Positions 46,662 to 56,852 of a DNA stretch of 64,000 nt are shown here, one piece after another. The position numbers and the translations under genes are program-made. The stretch's first letter is position 1. Each line of letters starts with the position of its first letter. The DNA is from Synechococcus sp. WH 8101 (lineage in GTDB: Bacteria > Cyanobacteriota > Cyanobacteriia > PCC-6307 > Cyanobiaceae). The DNA lies in NCBI RefSeq assembly GCF_004209775.1, contig NZ_CP035914.1, forward strand, positions 2,294,001-2,358,000, written 5' to 3'. The notes under the pieces are model-generated. The model did no database searches and was not told where the DNA came from. It worked only from the letters and a program-made list of their open reading frames with translations.

Positions 46662-48122
46662 TCAGGCGACTGCGGGATTGGTGGCCAGCATGGCCTCCTT
46701 CCCCAGGATGGCCGCAGCGGCCAGGTGGCCGCTCATCGTGGCCCCTTCCATCGAATCGATGTAGTCCTGACGGGTGTAGCTGCCGGCGAGGAAGAAATTG
46801 GGCACGGGCGTGCGCTGCTCCGGTCGATAGGGCTCCATCCCCGGAGCTTCCCGATACAGCGACTGGGCCAGCTTCACCACGTTGCTCCAGGTGAGCGTGA
46901 GGTCGCTCGACGACGGGAAGAGGGCACGCACCTGGCGATCGGTGTGGGCCACGATCTCCTCCACCGACTTCGGAATCCAGGGATCGCCGGGGGTGAGGAC
47001 GCACTGGAGCAAGGACCCCTGACCCTCCTTGCGGTAGTCCTCGGGGCTGGCCAGGGCCAGGTCGGCAAAACAGCTGAAATCCGCATCGGCGGTGTACAGC
47101 AGGTTGTTCAAACCCGCGGGCTGGGAGCAATCCTGGCGGCGGCGACTGTCATCAAGCTCGGTCACCCAGCCGTCGTAGCGCAGTTGCACCGTGGCCACGG
47201 GCACGGCCTCGAGCTGATCAATCGCCGCAAACTGGGGGAAGCGCTTCCAGTCGTCTGGAAGGAGGCGCTGAATGCCGGGAACATCACAGGCCGCGAGATA
47301 GGCATCCGCCTCCACCGTGATCTCGCCATCCGGCGTGCCGAGCTGCAAGCCAGTGATTTCAGGCGTTTCGCCGGCGCTGCACAGCACAGCCTTGACGCGG
47401 TGGCGCAGATGCAGCTGGGCACCACGGGCCTGGATGTACTCCAGGATCGGACCCGTGAGCCAGCGATGGGGCGACCCTTTGAGCAGATTGAGCTTGGAGG
47501 CTTCCGTCTTCGCAGCAAACATCATGAAGATGGTGAGCATGCAACGGGCCGAGATCGCCTCGCAGTCAATGAACCCCAGGGCGTAAGCGATCGGGTTCCA
47601 CATCCTGCGGATGCTCTCCATGCTGCCGCCATGGCCGAGAAACCAGGCTTGGAAACTCACCACATCAAGGGCCCGGATCGTCCGCATCGCCCCCTCGTAA
47701 TCCACCAGGCCACGCACGATCGGACTCGTGCCTAACGCCAGAGCGTTGCGCAGTTTGTCGATCCAGCTCAACTGGGGCGTGGTGAAAAACGCTTTGAGGC
47801 CATTGAAGGGGGCACCGACCGGGAAACGGAAATCGAGCTCGCGCAGATCACCACCCCGATTCACGAAGAGATGGGTGTGATCCTTCGGCAGCAGGTTCTC
47901 AATCGCCCCCACCTTGCGCATCAAGGCGAACAGGTTGGCGTAATTGAAAAAGAACACATGCAATCCCATCTCAATGTGATTGCCGTCGTCATCGACCCAA
48001 CTGCCCACCTTGCCGCCCATGAAGGGACGGGCCTCGTAGAGCGAAACGTCGTGGCCGGCGTCGACCAGATCCACTGCGGCGGCCAGCCCGGCCAATCCAG
48101 CGCCCACGATCGCGACCCGCAC
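46662..48122 (-). CDS. crtQ: Zeta-carotene desaturase
   Basis: 486 residues from the GTG at 48122, which places the FAD motif [19 protein letters not shown] at the N-terminus as in cyanobacterial and plant enzymes. It desaturates zeta-carotene to lycopene via neurosporene. Other hallmarks: [64 protein letters not shown], and the C-terminal [30 protein letters not shown] (FAD-binding). It is divergent from the Fe-S carrier gene; promoters must lie in about 90 bp. Confidence 0.95.
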   Translation of the reverse strand: MRVAIVGAGLAGLAAAVDLVDAGHDVSLYEARPFMGGKVGSWVDDDGNHIEMGLHVFFFNYANLFALMRKVGAIENLLPKDHTHLFVNRGGDLRELDFRFPVGAPFNGLKAFFTTPQLSWIDKLRNALALGTSPIVRGLVDYEGAMRTIRALDVVSFQAWFLGHGGSMESIRRMWNPIAYALGFIDCEAISARCMLTIFMMFAAKTEASKLNLLKGSPHRWLTGPILEYIQARGAQLHLRHRVKAVLCSAGETPEITGLQLGTPDGEITVEADAYLAACDVPGIQRLLPDDWKRFPQFAAIDQLEAVPVATVQLRYDGWVTELDDSRRRQDCSQPAGLNNLLYTADADFSCFADLALASPEDYRKEGQGSLLQCVLTPGDPWIPKSVEEIVAHTDRQVRALFPSSSDLTLTWSNVVKLAQSLYREAPGMEPYRPEQRTPVPNFFLAGSYTRQDYIDSMEGATMSGHLAAAAILGKEAMLATNPAVA

Positions 48123-48213
48123 GGGCAGCCCCTGCCAACAACGGCACGACTCTATGAATCGGCAGGTCGCAGCGGGGCTCCATACAGTGAGAGGAGGTCT
48201 GATCCCCATCCAC

Positions 48214-48627
48214 GTGAGCAGCACCACCCCCACAACGGATTCCTCCGTCAGCAGCGCCGCCCCACACACCGGCAAAGACGGCAAGGGCATCCTGATCACC
48301 GCCACGGCCATGCAGCAGCTGGCGAAACTGTGCCGGGAGCAGGGTGAGGATCAGGTGCTCCGGGTCGGCGTGCGGTCCGGCGGCTGCAGCGGCATGAGCT
48401 ACACGATGGACTTCGAGCCGGCCGACGCCATCGTTGAAGGGGATGAGGTGTACGACTACCGCGCCCCTGACGGGGCCGATTTCCGCGTGGTCTGCGACCC
48501 CAAGAGCCTGCTCTACATCTATGGAATGCAGCTCGACTTCAGTACGGCCCTGATCGGCGGCGGATTCAATTTCACCAATCCCAACGCCACCCAGACCTGT
48601 GGTTGCGGCAGCTCCTTCGCTGTCTGA
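48214..48627 (+). CDS. A-type Fe-S carrier (HesB/IscA family)
   Basis: 137 residues, probably from the GTG at 48214; AGGAGG lies 17 nt upstream, rather far. The conserved core is [16 protein letters not shown], the first ligand cysteine in [18 protein letters not shown], and the C-terminal [16 protein letters not shown] with the CGC motif, the three-cysteine set of IscA/SufA. A 25-residue Ser/Thr-rich leader precedes it. It delivers or stores Fe-S clusters. It sits upstream of a TPR gene on the same strand. Confidence 0.93.
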   Translation: MSSTTPTTDSSVSSAAPHTGKDGKGILITATAMQQLAKLCREQGEDQVLRVGVRSGGCSGMSYTMDFEPADAIVEGDEVYDYRAPDGADFRVVCDPKSLLYIYGMQLDFSTALIGGGFNFTNPNATQTCGCGSSFAV

Positions 48628-48672
48628 TCGTCCCCATGGGAATCTGAGGGATGCACGCACCTGCGATCGGTG

Positions 48673-49092
48673 ATGGAGTCAACTCAGGAGAGCCTGTTTG
48701 AGCAGGCGATGGCCCGCTATCAGAACGGGGCCCCGGCGGCGGAGCTGCTGGATGACTTCATCACCATCACCGAAGCCGCCCCCCGTCAGTCGGCGGGTTG
48801 GACCTGCCTGGCCTGGTTGCAGCTCCTCTGTGATCAGCCAGAGGCGGCCCTGCGCTCAGCCCGCACCGCCGTGAAACTCAACCCCCAGGATCCGCAAGCC
48901 CGGATCAACCTGAGTCTGGCCATGCTCGAAACCAAGTCCAAGGGCGTGCGGGATCAGATCGAGATGGTGCAGCAGGTGCTGGCGATGGCGCCCGATGTGG
49001 GCCAGGAGCTGCAGGCGTCGATTGCCGATGGCTTCCAGCGGCGCCCCGGCTGGCCCGCACTCACCAAGGTGAAGAACTGGCTGGAGCTCTGA
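48673..49092 (+). CDS. TPR-repeat protein
   Basis: 139 residues from the ATG at 48673 (GTG three bases earlier). Helical; one clear TPR-like pair, SAGWTCLAWLQLLCDQPEAALRSARTAVKLNPQDPQARINLSLAML, with further helices to the end (WPALTKVKNWLEL). Such short TPR proteins usually mediate protein contacts. Picocyanobacterial homologues seem to be found next to the Fe-S carrier gene. It lies 1 bp upstream of the LpxB-related gene. Confidence 0.85.
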   Translation: MESTQESLFEQAMARYQNGAPAAELLDDFITITEAAPRQSAGWTCLAWLQLLCDQPEAALRSARTAVKLNPQDPQARINLSLAMLETKSKGVRDQIEMVQQVLAMAPDVGQELQASIADGFQRRPGWPALTKVKNWLEL

Positions 49093-49093
49093 C

Positions 49094-50344
49094 GTGGCCC
49101 GTGTGCTGCTGCTCAGCAACGGACATGGCGAAGATCTCTCCGGCGCCCTGCTGGGGGCGGCCCTGCGGGAGCGAAACCATCAGGTGGAGGCCTTACCCCT
49201 GGTGGGCAACGGCCACCCCTACCGGGACGCCGGACTGCCTCTGATCCTGAAGACCCGTGAATTCAGCACCGGAGGGTTGGGGTACACCAGCCTGCGCGGA
49301 CGCCTCACCGAACTGGTGCAGGGCCAGGTGCTACATCTGCTCGGTGGCGTGGTGAAGCTGTTGCGGGTCGCCCATCGCTACGACCTGGTGGTAGTGATCG
49401 GCGATGTAATCCCGGTGATGGCGGCCTGGCTCAGTCGCCGACCTGTGGTCACCTACCTGGTGGCCTATTCGAGCCACTACGAAGGCCGTCTGCGCCTGCC
49501 CTGGCCCTGCGGCGAGTGTCTCTCGAGCCGACGATGCCGTGCCGTGTTCAGCCGCGATCAGCTGAGTGCCGACGACCTCAGCCAGCAACTGCAGCGACCG
49601 GTGCGCTTTCTCGGCAACCCCTTCATGGATCCGGTGCTGCAGCCCCAGCCCCCCCTGCCCCCCAGCCGGCGAAGGATCGGACTCCTCCCCGGCAGCCGAC
49701 GGCCGGAGCTGGAACAGAACCTGCGGCTGCTGCTGAGGGTGGTGGAGCAGCTGCCGGAACCCTTGCTCGCCAGCGGCGAGCTGGCGATGGATCTCGCCCT
49801 GGTGCATGGCCTGGACGACACCGCCCTGGCCGCCCTGGCCCAGGCCGAGGGCTGGAGGTTGCAGCCGGGCGATGGCCGGGATCAGCAGCAGCGACTGGAG
49901 CGAGGACAAAGGCGGATCCAGGTACAACGCAGCCGTTTCACGGCTGTGCTGCAAAGCTCCGATCTCCTGCTCTGCATGGCCGGCACGGCGGCGGAACAGG
50001 CGGTGGGACTGGCCAAACCGGTGCTGCAACTTGTTGGTGAAGGCCCCCAATTCACCCCCGAGTTCGCCGAAGCGCAGCGGCGCCTGCTCGGACCGACCGT
50101 GTTCTGCGCCAAGGGCCCCGTCGGCAGCCCCGACACCCTGAAGGCCACAGCCGCACTGGCGCTCGAGTTGCTCGAGCGCAGCGTCTCGGATCCAGACCTC
50201 CAGGAACGCTGCAGGCGCGAAGCGACCCGGCGCCTCGGCAGCATGGGTGGGGCCGCGGGGCTCAGCGGCGCGGCACGGATCGCTGAGGCGATCGATGATC
50301 AGCTGCAAGAGCAGCACCCACGGCACCCCAGAACTCGGGCATGA
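49094..50344 (+). CDS. LpxB-related glycosyltransferase (TIGR03492 type)
   Basis: 416 residues from a GTG. The start VLLLSNGHGEDLSGALLGAALRERNHQVEALPLVGNGHPYRDAGLPLI and later VVIGDVIPVMAAWLSRRPVVTYLVAYSSHYEG, RFLGNPFMDP, IGLLPGSRRPELEQNL and LLCMAGTAAEQAVGLAKPVLQLVGEGPQFTPEFAEAQRRLLG show the GT-B fold of the lipid-A-disaccharide-synthase relatives that cyanobacteria carry beside or instead of canonical LpxB. The substrate is unproven; a glycolipid of the envelope is the likely product. It overlaps the next gene by 4 nt. Confidence 0.88.
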   Translation: MARVLLLSNGHGEDLSGALLGAALRERNHQVEALPLVGNGHPYRDAGLPLILKTREFSTGGLGYTSLRGRLTELVQGQVLHLLGGVVKLLRVAHRYDLVVVIGDVIPVMAAWLSRRPVVTYLVAYSSHYEGRLRLPWPCGECLSSRRCRAVFSRDQLSADDLSQQLQRPVRFLGNPFMDPVLQPQPPLPPSRRRIGLLPGSRRPELEQNLRLLLRVVEQLPEPLLASGELAMDLALVHGLDDTALAALAQAEGWRLQPGDGRDQQQRLERGQRRIQVQRSRFTAVLQSSDLLLCMAGTAAEQAVGLAKPVLQLVGEGPQFTPEFAEAQRRLLGPTVFCAKGPVGSPDTLKATAALALELLERSVSDPDLQERCRREATRRLGSMGGAAGLSGAARIAEAIDDQLQEQHPRHPRTRA

Positions 50345-50616
50345 ACAAGACAGCCTCAGAATCCCTCTGGAAGCGCTGGCTGGACCGGCTGCTGGTGCTG
50401 GATGTGTTTGTGGTGCTCGCAGGAGCGCTCTGGTTCGCAGCGGCCGTGGTGGCGAGCAGCCAGGGGCTTGAGGCGCCGCTGCGTCAGTTCCAGCGGCTCT
50501 GGGAGCCCCTGTTCACCCCGGCCATCGGCCTACTGATCGCCGCGGCCCTGGTGAACGGCATCAGCTCCTGGTGGCAGCGTCGAGCGCTGCAGGCAGGGCG
50601 GGATAGCGAAACATGA
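50341..50616 (+). CDS. Small two-helix membrane protein
   Basis: 91 residues. Two transmembrane segments (LLVLDVFVVLAGALWFAAAVVAS and LFTPAIGLLIAAALVNGISSWW) flank a short loop (QGLEAPLRQFQRLWEP). No family name is known to me. It starts within the last codon of the LpxB-related gene (ATGA overlap), so both are translated from one message. Its 3' end overlaps the convergent epimerase gene by 56 bp. Confidence 0.7.
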   Translation: MNKTASESLWKRWLDRLLVLDVFVVLAGALWFAAAVVASSQGLEAPLRQFQRLWEPLFTPAIGLLIAAALVNGISSWWQRRALQAGRDSET

Positions 50617-51493
50617 ATCCGAGGCCATCCAGGCGCTCGGAGCGGACCTGCTGACCCTCCAGCACCACCCGGGCCCCATCACCGAGGAGCAGCTGCAGCA
50701 CAGGCCCCGGCACCGGCAACAAGCTCGGGCGACCGAGACTGCGGCCGAGCGCCGTAGCGAACGCTCCCATGCGCACCGGCTCCGGCGCCACACCATTGAC
50801 CACCCCAGTCCAGGCCGAATCCTCCAGAGCCACCGCAATCAGACGGCAGAGATCGGTGCGATGAATCCAGCTCATCCACTGACGACCATCACCGATCGGT
50901 CCACCGAAACCGGCGCGGAACACGGGCAGCATCTTGCCCAGGGCGCCGCCATCAGGGGCCAGAACGATGCCGATGCGCACCACCACCAACCGAGTCGCGG
51001 CGGGTTTGCCTGCAGCCGCCGCTTCCCAGGCGGTGCAGAGCTGGGCGAGTCGATCAGCTCCAGCCCCACTGCTCTCCAGAAAACAGGCGTCAGCAGCGGT
51101 GCCATAGAAGCCCACCGCGGAGGCATTCACGAGCACGGAAGGCGGCGTGTCGAGGCCCGCCATGGCCGCAACACAATGGCGGGTGGTGTGGAGACGGCTG
51201 TCTTCGAGCAGCTGCACGTGCGCCGGCGTCCAGCGCTGCTCAGCAATCGGCTCACCGGCGAGATTCACCACCCCATCCGCAGCCGCCAGAGCCTGATGCA
51301 ACGGCCCTTCAGGCGCCCAGGCATCGGCCTGAGCCGGATCCAGCTGCAGCCAGGTGAGGGGCTGGGCCAGGGAGGGACACGCCACGGCCTGGGGGCGCCG
51401 GCTCACCACGGTGAGATCGTGCCCGGCGGCCTGGAGCATCGGGATCAGCTCACGCCCCACCAGACCGGTGCATCCGAGCAGAAGCAGGCGCAT
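50561..51493 (-). CDS. TIGR01777-family NAD-dependent epimerase
   Basis: 310 residues from the ATG at 51493. Extended SDR protein: the Rossmann motif MRLLLLGCTGLVGRELIPMLQAAGHDLTVVSR (GxxGxxG), GVVNLAGEPIAEQRW, VNASAVGFYGT (the catalytic Y in the YG segment), and MSWIHRTDLCRLIAVALE followed by VNGVAPEPVR. The C-terminal DUF1731-like part is present (PSLLPVPGPVLQLLLGDGARVVLEGQQVRSERLDGLGFMFRYP). Relatives are YfcH and plant SulA/GC1, linked to cell or plastid division, but the reaction is unknown. Confidence 0.9.
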   Translation of the reverse strand: MRLLLLGCTGLVGRELIPMLQAAGHDLTVVSRRPQAVACPSLAQPLTWLQLDPAQADAWAPEGPLHQALAAADGVVNLAGEPIAEQRWTPAHVQLLEDSRLHTTRHCVAAMAGLDTPPSVLVNASAVGFYGTAADACFLESSGAGADRLAQLCTAWEAAAAGKPAATRLVVVRIGIVLAPDGGALGKMLPVFRAGFGGPIGDGRQWMSWIHRTDLCRLIAVALEDSAWTGVVNGVAPEPVRMGAFATALGRSLGRPSLLPVPGPVLQLLLGDGARVVLEGQQVRSERLDGLGFMFRYPALPAALDAATRS

Positions 51494-51521
51494 GGGGTTC
51501 GTCCAGGCAAGGGCCCGCAGG

Positions 51522-52763
51522 CTAAGGGGCCTGGGCCTCCGCAATCGGCACGGTGATCTTCATGCGGCGGGCGAGCGGCACGAGGGCGAAACCCTGAATG
51601 AACAGACCGCAGAGCACCACCGCCAGAGCCAACGGCGGCATCTCCTCCCCCCAGCTCACCCCAGACGCCCAGGCATCGATCGCCAGGGCGATCGGCACGG
51701 CGCCACGGAGCCCGGCCCAGCAGATGAACATGCGCTCAGGCGGGCGGAAGGTTGTGCGCAACAGCAGGGTCTGCACGATCACGAGTCGCACCAGCTGCAT
51801 CACCAGAAAGAGCAACAAGCCCCAGCCAGCCGCAAACACCACGTTCTGCGGCTCCACCACCAGCCCCATGCAGAGGAACAACACCAGCTCCGCCATTTTG
51901 GCGAAGCTGGCGTGGGCTTCCTCCAGGGCCGCCTGATCCAGGCTGGGGCCATTGCCGAGCACGAGGCCGGCCACATAGGCGGCCAGCAGCGGGCTGCCCC
52001 CCATCAAGGCGGTGCCGCCGCTGAGCACCATCAGCAACGCCAGGCTCACCACAGGGAGCATGGTGGTTTGGTTGAGGCTGGTGCGACTGCCGAGCAACTG
52101 CACGGTGAGACTGCCGCCGAGGAAGCCGATCAGGATGCCGAGCAGAAACTGACGAATCACGTCGATCACCAGATCGGCCGGTGCCACGCCTTCCCCACCC
52201 GCCAGGGCGAGGGCAACGCCCGCGAGCACCACCGCCATCGGATCGTTAAAGCCAGATTCGGTTTCGATCAGATCGATCAAGGGCTGGGGCAACTGGCCAG
52301 CCAGGGGCCGCAGCAGGGCCAGCACCGCCGAGGCATCGGTGCTCCCCACCATGGCGCCCACGAACAGGGCTTTCGGCAGCAGCTCCAGCACGGGTCGGTC
52401 GCCCTGCAGCACCCCGAAGCCGATCAGCACGGCGGCGGTGAGCACGGAGGTGAGCACCACCCCCAGGGTGGCGAGGCGGGCGGCCGGTCGGATCACGGCC
52501 CGCACCTCAGCCCAGTTGGTGGTGAGACCACCAAAAAAGAGCACCAGCACCAGAGCCACCTGGGTGATCTGCTCGGCATGGCTCAGGTTGAGCAGAGAGG
52601 CCGTGCCGGAGGCCACCTCCATCTTGTTGTCGATCAGCAGACCGAGCATCAGCACCATCAGGATGCCGGGCACGCGAATCCGAGCCGCCAAATCATCGAG
52701 CAGCACGGCCACCAGCAACAACCCCCCGAAGGCGAGCAGATACACCGCCAGTTGATGGGCCAA
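51522..52763 (-). CDS. CPA-family cation/proton antiporter
   Basis: About 413 residues if the TTG at 52763 is used; the frame is open to 52868 across the ndhO start, and no ATG or GTG lies near. There are twelve to thirteen predicted helices. Motifs: GILMVLMLGLLID (helix 2), ALVLVLFFGGLTTNW, MVGSTDASAVLALL, and ESGFNDPMAVVLAGVALAL with the FND ion site typical of CPA1 (NhaP2/CvrA-like) antiporters. KefB/NhaP-type exchange of K+ or Na+ for protons is expected. It lacks the C-terminal TrkA domains of CvrA. The start codon needs confirmation. Confidence 0.85.
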   Translation of the reverse strand: MAHQLAVYLLAFGGLLLVAVLLDDLAARIRVPGILMVLMLGLLIDNKMEVASGTASLLNLSHAEQITQVALVLVLFFGGLTTNWAEVRAVIRPAARLATLGVVLTSVLTAAVLIGFGVLQGDRPVLELLPKALFVGAMVGSTDASAVLALLRPLAGQLPQPLIDLIETESGFNDPMAVVLAGVALALAGGEGVAPADLVIDVIRQFLLGILIGFLGGSLTVQLLGSRTSLNQTTMLPVVSLALLMVLSGGTALMGGSPLLAAYVAGLVLGNGPSLDQAALEEAHASFAKMAELVLFLCMGLVVEPQNVVFAAGWGLLLFLVMQLVRLVIVQTLLLRTTFRPPERMFICWAGLRGAVPIALAIDAWASGVSWGEEMPPLALAVVLCGLFIQGFALVPLARRMKITVPIAEAQAP

Positions 52764-52818
52764 AGACTCGATGCAACATCGCGATCGTTTTAGCCTGCAA
52801 TTCAGCAAGCGCTCCGTG

Positions 52819-53046
52819 ATGGCCGAAACAGCCCCTGCCCTGAAGAAAGGCGCCCTGGTGCGGGTCAATCGCCAGGCCTACACCGGCAGTGTGGAGGCAG
52901 CGGCCAGCGATCCATCCGCACCGGCCTACATCTTTGAAGGGCCTGGAGAATTGCTGGCGATCCAGGGGGACTACGGCCAGGTGCGCTGGCGCCGTCCGGT
53001 GCCGGATGTGTGGCTGAAGCTGGCTCAGCTCGAGGCCTGCGACTGA
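52819..53046 (+). CDS. ndhO: NDH-1 subunit O
   Basis: 75 residues from the ATG at 52819. [64 protein letters not shown] matches NdhO (pattern 'PAYIFE..GE...I.GDYA.V....PVP..WL.LDQLE'), a peripheral stromal/cytoplasmic subunit of the photosynthetic NDH-1 complex in cyanobacteria and chloroplasts. It is divergent from the antiporter gene by about 55 bp, and its end overlaps the convergent GT39-like gene by 22 bp. The CRR7-like gene elsewhere in the window serves the same complex. Confidence 0.9.
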   Translation: MAETAPALKKGALVRVNRQAYTGSVEAAASDPSAPAYIFEGPGELLAIQGDYGQVRWRRPVPDVWLKLAQLEACD

Positions 53047-55097
53047 AGCGTCGCTTCCACCTCCTGCACAGCGCGAGGAATCGAGCGGCCGGCAGCGGGA
53101 AGACGCCAGAGCGCGCCAGACAACACAGCGCTGAGATCATCGAGCGCCACCAAGAGCGCCCCATCACCATGGCGCCGACGCGCGGCTTCCATCACCCGAC
53201 GCGCCTGGGCTGGGTTCCAAGCGGCGATCGACACGACCGCCCGATAGGCGCTGGGCCAGGGGTTCTGGGGCAGGGCCCGCTCCAGAGCAGCGAACTGACG
53301 GTCCGCCTCCGCCGGCCGATTCGCCAGCACCGCCAACAAGGCCAGACTCCAACGTGGTTCCACGGCCTCGGGATCCAGGCGAAGCGCTTGCTCCGCCTGG
53401 CGCTGGACCCGATCGCGATACAACTGATGGCCATCGAGCATGTGCTCGACACCCACGGCCGCGAACAAGGGATCCAGGCCGGCCGGCCCCTGGGCCAGAC
53501 CGCTGGCGAGAGCAGGAAATTGCGTGGCAAACTCTGCCGGTGCCGGCGCCTGCGCACGCCGCCTCCAGAGGGAATAACTCCCCACCTGGGGCCGTGAAAA
53601 GCGCTCCACCCGTTCAAACACACCGCTGCTGCGCACGGCTTGATCGAGTCGCCGCGCGCTTTTGCGCACCGACCCCTGATCCCCTTCCGCGAGCAACACC
53701 CACTCCGCCCTGGCCAGAACGGGTTCCACATCGCCCCGGCTGCTGCCGAGCTGGCGCCCCACCAGTTGTCCGCCCTGGCGACGGCCGTAGTAACTGACGT
53801 TGTGCTGATTGAGATCCGGAGTACTCGGCACCACGATCAAGGTGGTGGGTCGCCCATCGGCCCGGGCACCGCCGGCTCGACGGACAATCGCATCCAACGG
53901 CCCCTGATGGCGGTTCTGCAGTCGGGCCAGCTGGGCGGACCAGGCGGCGGGCCCACAGGACAGCAGCCCTGACATCAGGGCGACCGGTGCCAACCAGAAC
54001 TGCAACCCTGGCCAACGGCCGCGCAACCAGAGGCCCCACTGCCACCAGCCTCGCGCCAGAAGCAGGATCAGGGCCGGCAGCAGGGGGGCGATGTAGCGAT
54101 CGTCTTTGTTGGGGCTGAGGCTGGTGACCAGCCAGCCAACCAGCAGCGTCACCACCAGAAACCGCCAGGCCTGAGGCTCATCGCCGCTGTGGCGGCGGCG
54201 CTGCCAGCACCAGAGCACAACCCCAGCACAGCCCACCGCGAGCATCACCGCGCCGATCTGGGCAGGCAGCAGTCGGGGGTACCAGAGCCAGCCGCTCAGG
54301 CTGAGCGGCCCAGGGTCTCCCTCCCGGGCTGCCGACTCGAGCACAGCCCGGTTAGTGCCACCCAGGGTGGTGATCCAGTTGTGCCGCAGCCAGGGCAGCA
54401 CGCCGGCGAGCACCACAGCCACCCCTGCCAACCACTGCAGGCGGCGCCCCTCGCCCCGACGCCAGGCGCCCCAACTCACCCAGGTCAGAGCCGGAAGCAG
54501 CACCAGCAGGGAACTCTGTTTCACGAGAAGCGCTCCGGTGCAGGCGAGGGCGGCCGTGAGGGCCTGCAGCCACTGCCCGCCCTCCAGGGGATGCCACCAA
54601 CGGCTGAGCCGCCAGAGGGCGAGGGTCACCATCGCCGTGAGGGCCATCTCCAGCACGTAATCGCTTCGCAACTCCAGCAAGGCCGGTGCCAGGGCCACCA
54701 ACAGGGCCGCCAGCAAGGCAAAGGCGCGCGACTCCACCAAAGAACGACGCAACGTCAGCGCCCAGGAGGCCACTGCCCACAAGAGCACGCCGTGCCAGAG
54801 GCTGAGGCTCCAGGCCGCCTGGGACGGATCATCTCCGGCCCAGGCCATCACGGTGCCATTCACCAGCGAAGCCAAGGGGGGAATCTTGGGCGATAGATCC
54901 AGCAGAGAGTTCCAGCCCTGCCAGGCACCACCTGGCAGCAGCCCGAGCGCGCGGCCGTGATCGAGAGCACTGTTGAGGTAGTCGGCCTGGTCCCAGGCCG
55001 GCAGGCCGTCGTTCAACGTCCACCAGAGCCGATCAGCGCCGGTGGCGACCAGCCAGATCCCGAGCAGCAGGGCACGAAAGAGCCAGGGGCCCATCAA
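53025..55097 (-). CDS. GT39/PMT-like membrane glycosyltransferase with TPR-like tail
   Basis: 690 residues. The N-terminal half has about ten transmembrane helices and the family's first lumenal loop acid: [25 protein letters not shown] (WDQADY, the usual D-E/D-x-x-Y site). It transfers a sugar from a polyprenyl-phosphate sugar to a lipid, glycan or protein on the periplasmic side. From about residue 390 comes a soluble part, with an alpha/beta segment and then TPR-like helices ([47 protein letters not shown]). It is joined to the DnaJ-domain gene by a 4-nt overlap. Confidence 0.82.
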   Translation of the reverse strand: MMGPWLFRALLLGIWLVATGADRLWWTLNDGLPAWDQADYLNSALDHGRALGLLPGGAWQGWNSLLDLSPKIPPLASLVNGTVMAWAGDDPSQAAWSLSLWHGVLLWAVASWALTLRRSLVESRAFALLAALLVALAPALLELRSDYVLEMALTAMVTLALWRLSRWWHPLEGGQWLQALTAALACTGALLVKQSSLLVLLPALTWVSWGAWRRGEGRRLQWLAGVAVVLAGVLPWLRHNWITTLGGTNRAVLESAAREGDPGPLSLSGWLWYPRLLPAQIGAVMLAVGCAGVVLWCWQRRRHSGDEPQAWRFLVVTLLVGWLVTSLSPNKDDRYIAPLLPALILLLARGWWQWGLWLRGRWPGLQFWLAPVALMSGLLSCGPAAWSAQLARLQNRHQGPLDAIVRRAGGARADGRPTTLIVVPSTPDLNQHNVSYYGRRQGGQLVGRQLGSSRGDVEPVLARAEWVLLAEGDQGSVRKSARRLDQAVRSSGVFERVERFSRPQVGSYSLWRRRAQAPAPAEFATQFPALASGLAQGPAGLDPLFAAVGVEHMLDGHQLYRDRVQRQAEQALRLDPEAVEPRWSLALLAVLANRPAEADRQFAALERALPQNPWPSAYRAVVSIAAWNPAQARRVMEAARRRHGDGALLVALDDLSAVLSGALWRLPAAGRSIPRAVQEVEATLQSQASS

Positions 55098-55825
55098 CCG
55101 ATCTCCAGACGCCCGCGCTCCTCATGCAGGCGCTGCCGGCGACGCTTCGCCTCCCGCAGCATCTCCCGACCGTCGTGGAGGTAGTTGTCCACGTAACCCA
55201 TCGTGTAGCGGTCCAATTCGTTGAGGGCATCCTCCACCTGGGAGAGGCAGTGGTACACGCTCAGGCCGAAACCCCTGGCCGAAGCCGGTGTCGGCAGGGA
55301 TTGATAGAGAGTTTTCACCTTGTCGATGCGGGCGCGACTCTGCTCCAAGTAGGCACAGAACGCCTCCATCAGGGTGTCGTCGTAGGGATCGGCGGAGAGG
55401 GCGCGCAGCTGGGCCGGAAAGGCATTGATCACCTGGCCCAGCTGGCGATCGATCGGCCCATACACCGCCTGCAGCCACTGCACCAGAGCGTCATCGGCGC
55501 AGGCGCCCCGGCCGGTGGAGCGACTGGCGGCCTGAGCCGCACGGGCATTGCGGGCACCACGGCGCCGGGCCTCTTCCTGGCCATCGCCGGCTGAAGCGAG
55601 GCTGCGATCGCGATCGAAAGCCCGGCGGCGCTCGGCATCCCCGAGCAGTTCCCAGGCGGCATTGAGCGCCAGGATCCGCTCCTCATCGCCGCCGGCATCG
55701 GGGTGATGTTCCTTCACCAGACGCCGATAGGCCGCCTTGACCTCCCCATGACTGGCGCTGGGACCGAGTCCCAGCACCCGATAGGGATCGCCGCCATGGG
55801 CGTCGAGCTGGGGCGAGCGACTCAC
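55094..55825 (-). CDS. DnaJ-domain protein with unknown C-terminal domain
   Basis: 243 residues. A J domain at residues 12-70 ([61 protein letters not shown]) contains the HPD tripeptide needed to stimulate DnaK ATPase. There is no glycine-rich or zinc-finger region, so it is a class III J protein. The C-terminal helical domain ([21 protein letters not shown]... [46 protein letters not shown]) is unknown to me but looks conserved. It overlaps both cysK and the GT39-like gene by 4 nt. Confidence 0.9.
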   Translation of the reverse strand: MSRSPQLDAHGGDPYRVLGLGPSASHGEVKAAYRRLVKEHHPDAGGDEERILALNAAWELLGDAERRRAFDRDRSLASAGDGQEEARRRGARNARAAQAASRSTGRGACADDALVQWLQAVYGPIDRQLGQVINAFPAQLRALSADPYDDTLMEAFCAYLEQSRARIDKVKTLYQSLPTPASARGFGLSVYHCLSQVEDALNELDRYTMGYVDNYLHDGREMLREAKRRRQRLHEERGRLEIG

Positions 55826-56790
55826 AACTGACCATCCCGCCGGGCTGGTGCCGCAGGCGCGCTGCTGAACATCGGCGTGGAGAGATACCGCTCCCCAAAG
55901 CTGGCGAGGATCACCACGATGCGGCGGCCGGCCATCGCCGGACGCTGGCCGATCCGGAGCGCTGCCGCCACTGCCGCACCACTGCTGACGCCACTGAGGA
56001 GTCCCTCCTCCCGGGCCAGACGGCGACCCATCGCCATCGCCTCCTCATCGCTGATGGCCACGATCTCATCGATCAACGCAGCCTCGAGCACGGGAGGCAC
56101 AAAACCGGCGCCGATGCCCTGAATGCGGTGGGGGCCGGGATCCCCACCCGCCAGCACCGGACTGGCCGCCGGCTCCACCGCCACCACCTGCAGGCCCGGG
56201 CACCGGGGCTTGAGCACCTGAGCACAGCCGGTGAGGGTGCCGCCGGTGCCAACGCCAGCAACGAAGGCATCCAAGGCGCCGCCGGTGTCAGCCCAGATTT
56301 CTTCGGCGGTGGTGGCCGCGTGCACGGCGGGATTGGCCGGATTGTCGAACTGCTGCAGCAGATAGGCCCCGGGGATCTCCGCCACGAGCTGGCGCGCCAG
56401 GGCAATCGCCCCCTGCATCCCCTCCGCCCCTGGAGTGAGCTGAAGTTCGGCGCCATAGGCCCGGAGCATGGAACGGCGCTCCGTGCTCATCGTGTCGGGC
56501 ATGGTGAGAATCAGTCTGTAGCCGCGGGCGGCGGCCACCATGGCCAGGGCGATGCCGGTGTTGCCACTGGTGGGCTCCACCAGCACGGTGCGCCCGGGGT
56601 GGATCGTGCCACTGGCTTCCGCAGCCTGCACCATCGCCCCGGCGATCCGGTCTTTCACCGAGGCGGTGGGATTGAAGCTTTCCAGCTTCGCCAGGATCTC
56701 CGCCTGGCAGCCGCAGGCGGCCGGTAAACGGTTCAGCCGCACCAAAGGGGTGCGGCCCACCAGCGCAGTGATGTCGTCGGCGATCGGCAT
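55822..56790 (-). CDS. cysK: Cysteine synthase (O-acetylserine sulfhydrylase)
   Basis: 322 residues from the ATG at 56790. PLP-dependent synthesis of L-cysteine from O-acetylserine and sulfide. The internal aldimine lysine is Lys46 in [11 protein letters not shown]. The phosphate and substrate loops are [14 protein letters not shown] and [16 protein letters not shown], and the C-terminal serine site is [16 protein letters not shown]. The first 30 residues ([21 protein letters not shown]) are typical. It leads a three-gene unit with the DnaJ-domain and GT39-like genes. Confidence 0.95.
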   Translation of the reverse strand: MPIADDITALVGRTPLVRLNRLPAACGCQAEILAKLESFNPTASVKDRIAGAMVQAAEASGTIHPGRTVLVEPTSGNTGIALAMVAAARGYRLILTMPDTMSTERRSMLRAYGAELQLTPGAEGMQGAIALARQLVAEIPGAYLLQQFDNPANPAVHAATTAEEIWADTGGALDAFVAGVGTGGTLTGCAQVLKPRCPGLQVVAVEPAASPVLAGGDPGPHRIQGIGAGFVPPVLEAALIDEIVAISDEEAMAMGRRLAREEGLLSGVSSGAAVAAALRIGQRPAMAGRRIVVILASFGERYLSTPMFSSAPAAPARRDGQL

Positions 56791-56852
56791 GGGGAGGCCG
56801 TCGGGGCTGCTCCCATCCAATCAAAGGATGTCGGCCGGAGACCCAGGCCGGA

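Noticed and set aside
52819-53046. Calling the 75-residue protein NdhS
   Set aside because: The PAYIFE...GDY...P-x-W-L-x-L-x-QLE pattern fits NdhO; NdhS has an SH3-like domain with a different pattern.
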